Shown in pieces: positions 47,901 through 59,900 of a stretch of DNA of 64,000 nucleotides. The notes below the pieces were generated by a model. It was not told the origin of the DNA. It did not search any database and saw only the letters and a program-made list of their open reading frames with translations. Origin of the DNA: Anseranas semipalmata (lineage: Eukaryota > Chordata > Aves > Anseriformes > Anseranatidae); assembly GCA_013399115.1 (NCBI GenBank), contig VXAA01001148.1:141984-205983 (forward strand), written 5' to 3'. Made by a program: the position numbers and the translations under genes. Position 1 is the stretch's first letter, and every line of letters starts with the position of its first letter.

Positions 47901-50900
47901 GTACTTCTGCGAGGTGCAAACTGGGCTAGCTGTCAGTCAGACTGGAGGCTTAATGATAGCTGAAATATCAACCGTCTTAATACCACATAGGACAGGATCT
48001 TGTGCCAAGGCACGGAGACAGTTGGTTAGGCTTTTTTTCTCTCCAGAGCTTCCTCATTCCAAAACCAAACCTGAATGACCTGCAAGGCCAGCTTGAATCA
48101 GCTCTGTGTGATTCCGAGTTAATAGAATTACTGAATGTTTGATTTAAGAGTAAGGATGCTATTACCTCTTTATTTTGTTACAGTTACAGTTAAAATAATC
48201 ACTAAAAACTATTTAAAACTTGGGGAAGGCAAATCTTCAGGATGGGACTTAACGTTTTCAAACTGGTGCACATTTAAAAAAAAAAGTTGAATGGAGTTGG
48301 CAGTTGAAGGAGTAAAGTGAATGGCTTCCCCTTATAGCAGACAGGTATGTCGAGATAAAGGGCTGGAAGGTGAAGAAGGCAGAACAACGGTTATCCATTG
48401 CTACCGGTTACCTGGGAATATGGCAAATCTTGTTCATTTTGGTGTATTTCTAGCTGGCTGTTTTATAACAGGGGCCAGCTCACCTGTAGTGTGTTCTTCA
48501 TACTGGAATTGTAAGATGAGGTTCTACCATTTTAGGCCTCAAAATAACTGAACTTTCTGATTAGTTTCATTAACAATTGTTCTGTTTCATTAACTGTTCT
48601 GTTTCATTAACTATTTCAAAGTCTGGACATGGAATGTTGGAAGAATTAAAAAAATAATAAAAAAAATAGAAAGGCAAGAAGATACTGGCTTATCTTTCAG
48701 ATAACCTAGGCTGTTGATGGGATCAAGCTATACCTTTAGTTTCTGTCAGCTAGTCTGACCAATGTCATTGTTCAGAAAATGTTATTAGCTCATGAAGAGA
48801 CTGCAGCAGAACAGGAGGATTCAAGTGTTGGACTGGCAGAAGTCTGACTTCCCATTCCGTTGTGAAACAGGTGGCTTTTGAGTGGGCTTGGATACTGTGC
48901 TTGCTTGGTTTAATTACCTCTTAGCCACACAAAGATGAACTTCTGTGAGGAAAGAGCTTCACCTTCTTTCTCTAGGTGGACTCTGTTGGTTTCTTCCTCT
49001 TGACTAGTGCTGGAAGAATTTGGAGCTGAAATCACATCAGCCTCATCTGAAAACTGTATCGCATCCAGGGCACTGCTGCCAGAGAGGGAATTTCCCATGA
49101 GTTTAGCACAGTCAGCATGAAACATGAGCAGCATATTAGCGTCTTGAAAACACTATTTCCACTCATCTTAATAGTTTGAGAGATTTAACTTCAAGTGAAA
49201 ATATAGGTAAATGTTCTCAAGTCTTTTCAAATGACTGGACCTCTTTAGTCACTTACCAAGATTTGCCAATAAACATGTAATAACTGATGCATGTTAGTTG
49301 CTTTGCTCTGAGTCCCAAAGCATGAATTCATAACCCATCTTTCCCAAAACAATAATAGTGTTTTGACTATGTTGAAATATATTAGACTAGATGTACATCC
49401 CACACTTTTTGCTCTGGGGGAGAATATAATGAATCCTGTGTAGAGGAAGTTCCAAGAGCCACGTATCTTAACTAATCCTGTGGACATTCTTGTAAAATTC
49501 ATTTTGTGTGGTCTGTTATGCAAACTGTAGCACAGAACGCTTAACACATTTTAATGAGTTCAGCTGAGTTAATTTCTCCTTCCAAAATTGAGGGACGAAC
49601 AAAGAAGTGTTTTCTGATGATGTTTGAAAAGAGATGGAGTCAGTGATGCAGAGACACGGAAAAGTTGTTCCGAGCAGCAAGATGTACGGCGGCAGAGGCT
49701 TCTGCACCAGAGAGGGTGGAGGGACGTTGTCAAAGTACAGTGAGAGACCTGGGTGGGCGATGGAGAGCTGAGGACAGCTGGAGAAGCTCCATCAGGAGTT
49801 AAGGCTGTTTTGTCTGGATCTGGGAATGCACGGGGGAGTCATGAATGGCAAAAGAGGAGGCTTCTTTTGGGAGAGGAGAAAGCCAGGGTGTGACAGAGGA
49901 TGGATGGTGTTGTGAAGCCACAAGGGGAATCAGAGTGAGCTGAACAGTAACCATTCAGATTAGGCACAGCAGATGCACCTTCAGCGAGATCCACAGATGT
50001 AGGTGATGGAGAACTGGATCTCTGCCGATCACAGCTTAGTTCTCATGACCTAGCATGAAGCCAGATAATAAGTTTCTGGCTAAAGATGGGATTTCAGACG
50101 GAAATCTGCTCTTGCTTTTCAGGTGTCAAAAGAGACTCACTTCCTTGTGGTTTGCTCAAATGTTTACTCGTTTGCAGCATACAAAAATGTCTGTATGGTG
50201 GCTTGTTTTGGAGTTACATGGTTTCACTTCTTCGGCTATTAAGTGTTGGTCACTTCCTCTACTAAACAAGAGGCTTGGGTTATGTGTGGTGCTTGGTTTA
50301 CTTATCTAGCTATGTTTAGGCTTTTCCCCTCACTGTGAAAATGATTTCTATGTTTGTGTAAGACCACCTCTCTATCTTTGGAAAAAGATCAAAGTCTTTG
50401 ACTGTCGTTATAGACTCTTTTTGCAGTAGCTTTATCAGGTTTTCAACGTCACATGCTAATAACATAGATAGTGTTCCAGCATTTGGCTCCCCGCTGACAC
50501 GAGTAGCAATAATCACGTTTATGTATCAAAGTAACATATCAGTCCACTTGCCCTCATACAAAAGTAAGTATGTTCTGTCCATATAGTCAGTTTGCCCAGC
50601 TAAAGTTGAGGTCTCAAGGAGTGAGATTAGGTTGGTTTGTCAGGGCCTTTTTGAAGTGATTGGTACTAATTATGTATCTATCTATCCTTAAGTCCTTATT
50701 AAATTATTCCAATGTGTTTCATCTCATTAGCTAGTGTCTTATCTGTGGTGTTTAATTGAATGCTTTTAGCAGAGTCTGGATGGAGTGATCCAGACTAACT
50801 TGACCTGCAGTTATCTGCCTCTTTTGCTTGTTCTTTTCTATACTGGCATTTCATAAAATACGCTGACAGCTACTTGAGTTTATTGAAAAATCTAAAACTG

Positions 50901-53900
50901 TTAATGGAAATTAAATATTAGAAGATAGGGGTTCTTCATAATTTCTAACTTACTTAGATTCTTCCATTTGGTATTTATTTTTAATGTTGCTTTCATTTGG
51001 CTATTGAAATGAAGCAGACTTTAGCCAAAGCTGTCTGTCATTGACAGCAAAAACTATAATTTTATTATCAAAGAGCTCTTTAAAATAAGGTTCTGTTTAT
51101 ATTTTCCAGTCCATGATTTTTCCTTGATCAGTTTTGTGTATGGTTTTATTCTGCTTTGAGAAATGCAGATGTGTTCCTGGTTTAGACTGTCCTCTGTCTA
51201 TGTGGAATGTAATCAGGTCATGACCACTGGTGTTTGCCCAAAGGCACATTTTCAGTTTAGCGATTGATTTTTATTTTTATACAATGAGAATAGGGACCAA
51301 AATGTGCAATAACTTCTGTGCAAGAAAATTGGCATTGGTTAGAACCGATCTAGCAATGATACCAAGATTAGAGATGAACAAAAGTGATTTTGCTTTTGTT
51401 ATTTAGTAAAGAAAGGCTCTTTAAGAAATGAAATTAGGGCAGAGTTAAAATAATGTTCAACTGAGTGCTGTCAGATTCAGAAAGTTATTTTAAGAAAAAA
51501 AAAAAGTAAGCCCATGCCCCAAGTGCATTGCATCATTGAATGATGATCCTTTCGATCCTTTCGATGAATCGATCCTTTTGCTGGAAAACACGAGTGGCCA
51601 TTGCTGCTGTGATGAGGAGGACCTCAGCCAAGTATTCACAGGGAGCAGTTAATTCTTGAGATGCTTTCTTTCAAGCAGCACGTTAGAAACAGGGCCCGTG
51701 GGTAAAAAGGACCATCAGTATGTGATGACCTCCGGGGGAAGCTGTGCCAGGATCCCAGGCTTCTCATCTGTGCAAACTCTGAAATACTCTCTGAAATACA
51801 GAGAGCTTTCGCTCTCTGAAATACTAATTGGTGTGTTTTGCGTTGGGCAGCTATCAAGACTGATGCAAAACCTGCAGATGCCAAGAAGACCTCTGCAAAG
51901 TCACCATCAGGTAATTTTGCTCAGTTTCCATGTAATTCAAATCCTCTTTATTTGCGGCTGTGTTTATTGAGCAGGCCACTGTGCATCTTTAGGACTCTGA
52001 GGAAGTTTGTGTCAATGGCATCTGACCCATCTTTTCCCCCCCTCCTTCCAACTATCACTGTGATAATTGTAGCAGACTTGGCCCGTCCTAAGAGTGCTAC
52101 TGGAAATGCAGTGAAAAGTAGTGCCACCACTCCTTCTACCACCACCTCAAGCGCACCTACTTTACCTGGAGTAGCCACCAGCCGTCCCAAAACCAAGCCT
52201 GCTGCAACCAAACCCACCACAACCTCAACTGCAACTGCGGATGCTAAAAAAACCACTGCTAAGGCTCCAACTAAACCCAGCACTGTTTCCAAGCCACCTC
52301 GCCCAACCAGCAGTGTTTCTGCTCCAGATCTGAAAAATGTACGTTCCAAAATTGGATCAACAGATAATATTAAACATCAGCCTGGTGGAGGAAAGGTAAG
52401 TTTCTTCAAACTTGATAACAGTATGCTCTTTGAAACCGTAGCTCTTAAGGGTTGTGGGTGCTCTTTGCTAATTTTGGTGGCTGTATCCTCACTGCTCTTC
52501 TCATATTTATACTCTGCAGAGCTCCTCTTTGGATTCTTGGTTTATGCACAAGGCATTAACAAAGCAGTGATAGTAGTGTACAGAAGGAATCCACCTTAAA
52601 AGCCTTCCTGGTGTTTACTGGCATACGTACAGGAATTCAAAACTTTGTGGTTCTGTTTTTCTGTCGTACATCCCAACACAGAGACTAGTTGGTATTGAAA
52701 GCTCAAACCCTGTCTGTATTCCAAAACTTTGCCTTTGAATAGAGGAATTGAGTCTGCTGAATGGTACAGAAGGTGGAATAACACACTATGATGCAGGAAA
52801 TCTGGATTCAGGTGCGAGTTCCACAGCACCTTTCCCAGGTCTAGGAACAGGGACTGTGTTCAACTTGTCATACCTAAAGCTGAAATGAAACATATGTTGC
52901 TCTTCGGATAAGTTCTGGTGGCCACGAGAAAAGAAGAGGGCAGTGATGAATGAGCCATAGGGAGTAGTGTGTACATAGATAAAACTTGAGGCTCTCAATC
53001 AGTAGTGGTCTTAAATTACATTTTCACTGTATCTACCATGTAAATGACAAAGGTTTGGGGATGTGCCTGTAGCCCTCTTCTGAGGGTTTAAATCATTTTG
53101 TGGATATGCATAATCATAAAATCTTTATTGAATATAGTATAACAGGTACATCCATCTTTGCTTGACAAAATGTGGTAGCAGCTTGTCCATAGTAAGAGGG
53201 CTTTAATTTCCACACAGTGGAACAAATTTGTCCACTTATCTTTGCTGCAGGTCTGCTGTAATGAATAACCCAGCATATAACTTTAATCTGATGCCAAGAG
53301 AGCACATTTCATGCTGGGAGCCTTAATCTCCTCTTAGGCACATTAAAGTCAAGGGCATTCTTGGGCTGTGGTGTTGAATGTCACAAAGAACATCAATACA
53401 CGCATGGAATTGTTCTTCAGGGTTAAGGATATCTTAGTTGTACAATAGCATAGTATGGTCCTCAGAGCCTGGAGGTCTAGAAGACAAACTTTCACTCCAC
53501 AGAACAGTTTCTGGAAATGACATTAAAAAAAGTCCACTGAAGAACTTTGAAGCAGGCAGGATAGTGATGCTTTCAAATTGGTTTCAAATTGCAATGTATA
53601 GTGTTTGAAGTACACAGATCCTTCTAACATCTGGTCAAAAAGAATGTGTAAGACTGTTCTGTGATTTTAAAGTGTGCTAGGGTTCTGTAGGACTGCAGAG
53701 CTTTTTAGCTTGCAGGGTTATTGTGTTGGTTTAAGAGGATTTATTTTTACATTCAATTTTACTGTCCATTATTTTGTTGTTGTTTTCATAGAAGTGGTAA
53801 ATCCTGCTTTTGAAGAAAATTGTCCTTTTTGTAGTCTTATTTATGCTGGGATGTTTTCAGCGTATGAGAACACCTAATGAGTGCTGAGGCTTTTTATTTG

Positions 53901-56900
53901 CTTACTGTTCTGCTGGTGGGTTAGGGAATTGTAGGATTTCTGCTGACCCCCCAGAAATACAGGTTCTGCTGCTATTATCTGGACCTAGATTAGCAAAAGA
54001 GTGGATATTCTTAGCTAGTTGCTGAATTTTTCTAAAACCTGTAAATTTGTATTCAATTTTCTGCTTAGCAGGATTAGCTAGGTCCACCTGCATTTTATCA
54101 GCTGAAAAAAAAATCAGCTGTTAATCTCAAAGCCTGAGTCAAACCAGTGTGTGGGTGAGAAATCAGAGATGGAAGCACAGTGCATCTGTATCCAGCAGAG
54201 CTCTTAGAGCTCAAAGGCAAAGGAAATTGGCCAGTGGATATGTTCACCTCTGAGATCTGTATAATGCCCTCTGGGAAGGAGGTGGTCCTGCGCTGCTGTT
54301 GGGTTACTAAAAAATGGGGTTTAATTTTTTCACAGAATGTCATATACTGTGTTCAGTTGGAGACCTGTCAATGTGACCACTGAGGAAATAATGAAATGCT
54401 GATGAAGGGCACCTACGGGTTTTTTGAGAAATGGAGAACTTCTCTTATTTATTGCTCTGTGACCCCGAGTGCCTGTTTCATCCCATGTCTGAGCCGCGTT
54501 GCTCCCCCTCCTGCCCCTTAGCGTTACTGTTCCTGGACGTGCGATTGTGCTTTGCCCGAGAGTTGCAGCGCGTAGGAAGTTCTCCTGGGTTGGCCGCTCC
54601 GCTGACGTTATCTGCGTAGCTCGTGTTCCCGTACTTTCCTGCCCACACGTTTGCTTTTGCTGGTTGAAATCATCCATTTGTCTCCATCTAGGGGAAAGTA
54701 GAGAAAAAGCCAGAATCAGCCGCTGCTGCCCGAAAGTCTGAACCCAATGCAGTCTCTAAAATGGCTACAACTAAAACAACCGTAACAAAAGAGGGTGCCC
54801 CAAAACAGCCCAATGGGAAAGTGAGTTTATTTCAGACTTTTATCTGTGGGAGATGAAGGAAAACATTTCCATTTTGAGTCACTTTCCCTTCTCTTCAACT
54901 CTTCTGCTTTCTCCTGTCAGTGTCACTGTTCCTTGCACAGACACTTTTCCAACTCTTTCTTGTAAAGCCTAAGATGTTCTCAGTTAAACACATTGAGATC
55001 ACTATGGTGGATAACTTTTCAATGCCTGCTGTAAACATTTTCAGCCTAGTCCTCCATTTTCGCTTTCAGATGGGCTTAATTTTGAGTTGGAAGTTTCCCC
55101 TAAAACCACTTCTTGGTACACAACACTAGCGTGTAACTAGGATGAGAGAGCTTTAGTTCAGTGCTGCTTATTTTTGTGAAGATTGCAGAATAGTAAGGAC
55201 TTAATATCTTTTCTGCTATATTCCGAGCCTAGTTGCATCAAAACTCGTTAACTCTGTACATTAGACAGTCACGATTTGATGGGTTACTCTGGAGCTGTCG
55301 TGACACTGTAGTGCACGAGCCATCCAGGACCGGATGGGGAGTGAGGCGGGAGTGCCTGTACTGCTGGTTCAGTTCGGATATTACCAGGTAGAGCCTGTTA
55401 ATGATGGACAGATTTGTACCTCAAAGGAAGCCAGTAAACCAATATAAACTTAATGGCAAAAGTACGTTTTCAAAACTTGTGTTGCACTGAATCCAGTCTT
55501 TCTGAACTGGCTGAGTAGCTTATGGAAACCTGATAAAGTGAGAATGTTCTGGTGGTTCCTTTTGTGCTTTGAATTTATCACCTCTCTCTAGCAAGTACTC
55601 TAGGATAGAGCTTCTGCCACGTTTTGTGCTGTTAAATAACTCCCAGACTAAACCCTTGTTGTAACTAACCCTTTGTAAACGTGGGCCTGTTACTCTAACT
55701 CAATTACTTTATCCCTGTGAATAAAGTCAGCTCATTTAGCATACTCCTTTTGCATTTTGAAAGAGTTCTTCTAGCTTAAAGGAGAAACTAGGCATCTATC
55801 TAATTAATGTAAGACTTGTCTGATAAAATTTAACTGAAGGTTTGACAACCTTCCTTGGAAAACAAGAGTTTCTCAGACTGGGCTTTCCTGCCCAGAGCTT
55901 TCCAGAGATGCTACCCGAGGCAGGAGTCAATCCAGGCAAACAGAAGTAGCTTAAAGGGCAGACGCCAACCAGTTCTTAGCCCCCGTGGTTTCGATCCGTG
56001 GAGGAAGGAGGCAGCTGAGCTGGTTGTGGCCGCTCGGCTGCGTGACTCCGCGTGCTCTGGGGAAGCTCTCGCCAGCGAGCCCCAAGGAGGCTGCGTGCGG
56101 GGCTGATGCGAACCCAGCTCTCGTGGCACGCGGGGACGCTCCCCGAGAGCACGCGGAGGAGCGCTCTGTCACGTAGCGCTTATGCTCTCGCACTAACACT
56201 GTCTGTGCAGCCTCTTGTTTCGTTCACTTTTTCTCTCACTCTCCTCCTCAGTTGCTTTCACACCTAATACTAAAGTTGGATTGAGTTTAACACAACTCCT
56301 TGTTTATCCACCGTTTAGAGCATCCTCTCCAGCCTGCCATATGACAACTCTAACCAGTCCTCTTCCCTTGTGTTGTTTTCCATTCTGTAACATTCCAGGT
56401 CCAGATAGTCTCCAAAAAAGCGAACTACAGCCATGTTCAGTCCAAGTGTGGTTCCAAGGACAATATTAAGCATGTCCCTGGAGGTGGGAATGTAAGTATG
56501 GGCTCTGGGCAAGCTGTCTTTCTACTAACTCCTTCTCTTGTACTATGTTTTTGTATGTCAGTCAGTCTTAAGAATGCCCTGTTCCAGGCAGAAAGGTATG
56601 GCAGAGTTTCAGGGCTTCTGGAAACAATGTAGGCTGGAGATTCTTTTCCCCCCCTTGGGATGCTAGCTTGAATAAGTGGGTGTGTGTATTGTTTCACAGT
56701 AGCCCGAATGCTCCTGACCTATTTCTCGCATGGTTTACATAGTATTAATTGACCGAATGTAGGATGTGCACATTGCTGACCCCAGGAGCTAGTTCACTGT
56801 GGATTCCCTCTGTAGTCACTGGAGGCACCTCATCAGTCCTCTGACCTGCTTTTGGTGTCTGATTTTAGATGCAATGAATTGTGGCCTAGAAATGCCTATT

Positions 56901-59900
56901 ACTCTTCACTGGCTAGTAGAGTGAGTACAATTAATCTCTGATTAATTTTACTTCATGTTTCACAAGAAGGGAGGCTTCAAAAAATGCGGAGGAAAAAACT
57001 CTGGGACTTAATCTTTGAGCTGCGATTAACTTCTAAATTTAAAGGCTACTGGTATGTCTGTCAACAGAGCTGAGCTTGTTACGTGGCAGGCTAATCTTGC
57101 AATGTCTGCGTCCTTGGTTTGGCGTATTACATCCTGAAAGTGTCTGGCAAAAAAAAAAAAGTACTATCTAGATACTAAGGGTTTTGAAAACAGTAGTGAT
57201 AATTTGGCAGGCTTGTTTCCTTGTGGATACAATCTGTGCTGCCTTACCAAATCTGCACTAGCCTGCTTGTACTGGTGGTAGTTTGCAGAAATACAAAGAC
57301 TGGATGGTTTCAAAAAGACACTGATGTACTTAAGCACAAGGAACTTTTTCCATTGGTGTTTAAGTATGCCAGGCTCCTGAGAAGAGATGCTCAGCTATCA
57401 CATCTTGTGATGCTTTCTCTGGGCCCAGTATGTGAGAGCCAGTGTCAGTGAAACTCCCTGCATCATTGCTTTGTGTAGTGTTTGCAAATATTCAATTTCT
57501 GGGGCCAGACTTATTGCTGTTATATAGTTGGTGTGTTCTGTTTGACATCAGGTTCAGCAGATATAGGTGCTTCATAGGTCCTGACTGTGGTGCAAACTGC
57601 AGTGGCCACTTTTCCTGGAAAATGTCTGTGTATATGTCTAGCTGGCTGACTCTTTACTCTACATGACCAATTCTTCCTTAAATCTTTGCAAGAGGCTTCC
57701 AAATCCGGGGATTTTAACAAACTTGTTCTTTACTGTCGGTTACCCCTCTTCGTCCACGGCAGTGAAAGACAGCTGTTGAAGTTGCACACGTAGCGTTCGC
57801 TTAACTCGTGTGACTTCCCATTGCAAGTTCTTGGACATGGCTCTGCTCTCCTTGCTTTTCAGCTTGCTGATTCTCCCCAGTGGTGGGATTTGCCATTCCT
57901 ATTTGATATTTCAGTGACTTACCCAGTATTTATAGGAGTGCATACATATGTGTATGGAGCTTTCCCATAGAAAGGCTCACATGGGAGAATTCTCTGCTTT
58001 GCAACATAGGAACAAAACCTGTTGTTGAGACCATTGTGTTAATTAGGTGCCCTCATAATGCTGATTTTAGTTATGCACATTTCAGCTCTTACTGCATATT
58101 TCATCTAGTTTTGTCACCCGAGTTTGGAACAGCCTGTTTGTATGCTGTCAGTGTTTGTGGCAGAAGTCCTTTTTGGCTATACTGTTAAAGAGCGGCCTTT
58201 GGAACCGAACCATGCATGCACTCAGGGGAGCTGTATTTTATAAGGCACTCTTCTTTTGCCACTCTTACCTTCATTAGTCTTTTAGTGGACAATAGATCTT
58301 ATGTATGTTTCCTTTTTGAGGCCAACAGAGATGTGCTTTAAATGTGGAGGATATTTTTCTTGCTCGATAACTACACTGAGGAACTATTCTTTCTTCTAAT
58401 AAATCACCAGACCTGTGCTTTTTTCTTTATGTTTTGCTCTTCTGTCCTGGGGATGTTTTCAACTCTAGAGGACGAGTGTGTGCCCACTTTTTTTTTCTTT
58501 TCCACGCTCTTTTTACCATTGCAGTTTTTCTCCTTGCTCAACTACCTAAGGTTTTTGCTTTGAGAATAGAAAATAAAGTGCTTATTCTTTCCAGGTTCCA
58601 CATGCCCCAAAGCCAGCTTCAGGTAGTTGTTCCCAGCCATCCAACGCCCCCAAACCCAGCCCAGGCAGTACCAATGTGAGTAGAAGAGGCATGGAGGCCA
58701 GTCTGGCTTCCTATAAAAGTGTTACCTGTTACTCATTGTTATATCCACTCATTCTGGGGCACTGTAATATTAGTGTCCTCTTCCAAGATGTTTTCTTGTT
58801 CAAATAGTTATTATGATCACTTCTGATGGAAGATTTCCCGATGCCTAATTCCTGAACCACACTGCTGATGGGGATGTCTGGAAAGTCCATTGTTCCAGTC
58901 TGTGGCTTCAGTAGAAGCTTTTAGGAATCCTGTGGACAGGAGGTGTGGTTAGTAGCAAATTATGATTCAGCTTTAGGGTTGCTCTGGTAGAAGTGATTGA
59001 CAGCCTACCTAAGTGAAGTTGTTCCTATCTGGCACATTGGGTGTGGGTCACCATTTTGCCTTCTACACAGAATCCCAGGCTAGATGAGGTTGGCAGGGAC
59101 CTCTGGGTCCCTCTGGCCCAACCCCTGCTCCAGCCGGGCCACCCAGAGCAAGGTGCCCAGGACCATGTCCAGGCAGATTTTGAAGATCTGCAAGGAAGGA
59201 GGCCCCCAGAGATAACTTCTCCCCTCCAAGATACCCAAGAGGACATGTTCAAAAGCAATAGATATCATTCCTATTTCTGTTACATTTGACAGAAAAAACA
59301 TGGCACAAAGATAGTTAGATTTCCTGGGCAAAAGCTTTTGTTGAGCTTTAGTATTTTTCCCCTCTCATTTTAAAGAAAGCAACAGTAAAGACACAAGTTT
59401 TCCAAAATGCAGATAGCATATGTATTGTTGAAGATTTAACAAGATTATTTGGAATTTACGTATGGTTTCTCTACCTTTTGGCTTTACCTGCTTAGATGGA
59501 TTGGGAGATGGTCAGAGACAAAATATAAAAAGAGGTGAGGGGCACACTTCCTATGAAAACCTCTGTATCAAGCTTTGAGGTCTAAACTTTACTTCTGGCA
59601 CCAGTCTGAGTATTTGGCTCTGCAAGCCCAGTCATTTAAACTCATCTCCCATTGCAAGCTGAAAACAACTCATGTTAGAAATCTTACAAGAAATACACTC
59701 CCGTTTAGGTATAATTGTTTTGATCCCTGGGTGAAATCATGAGGAGTCATAACTGGATATGTCTAGTCTTGGTAATATAAACGTTATTATTTCAAAAAGC
59801 ATTTTTATAAAATAAATGTTAGGTTTAGTCCAGTTCCAAGCAAACAAATGCTCATATTATAAAAAGCTTTAGTAAATTTGCTAGCAGCCACTAAGAAAAT

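Larger units (their letters stand above)
47612..51850 (+). other. MAP4 intron (4.2 kb)
   Basis: Contains a short tandem repeat at 48562-48618, repeats of GATCCTTTC at 51545-51579, triple CTCTGAAATAC copies at 51777-51824 and a perfect small hairpin at 51799-51818. A minus-strand open frame at 48910-49134 has protein-like composition but no confirmed gene (see findings). Confidence 0.7.

Noticed and set aside
52396..52599. Extension of the repeat-1 exon past its donor
   Set aside because: The frame stays open for 68 codons, but the donor GAAAG/GTAAGT is excellent, the extension is hydrophobic and intron-like, and the next exon fits in phase 0.
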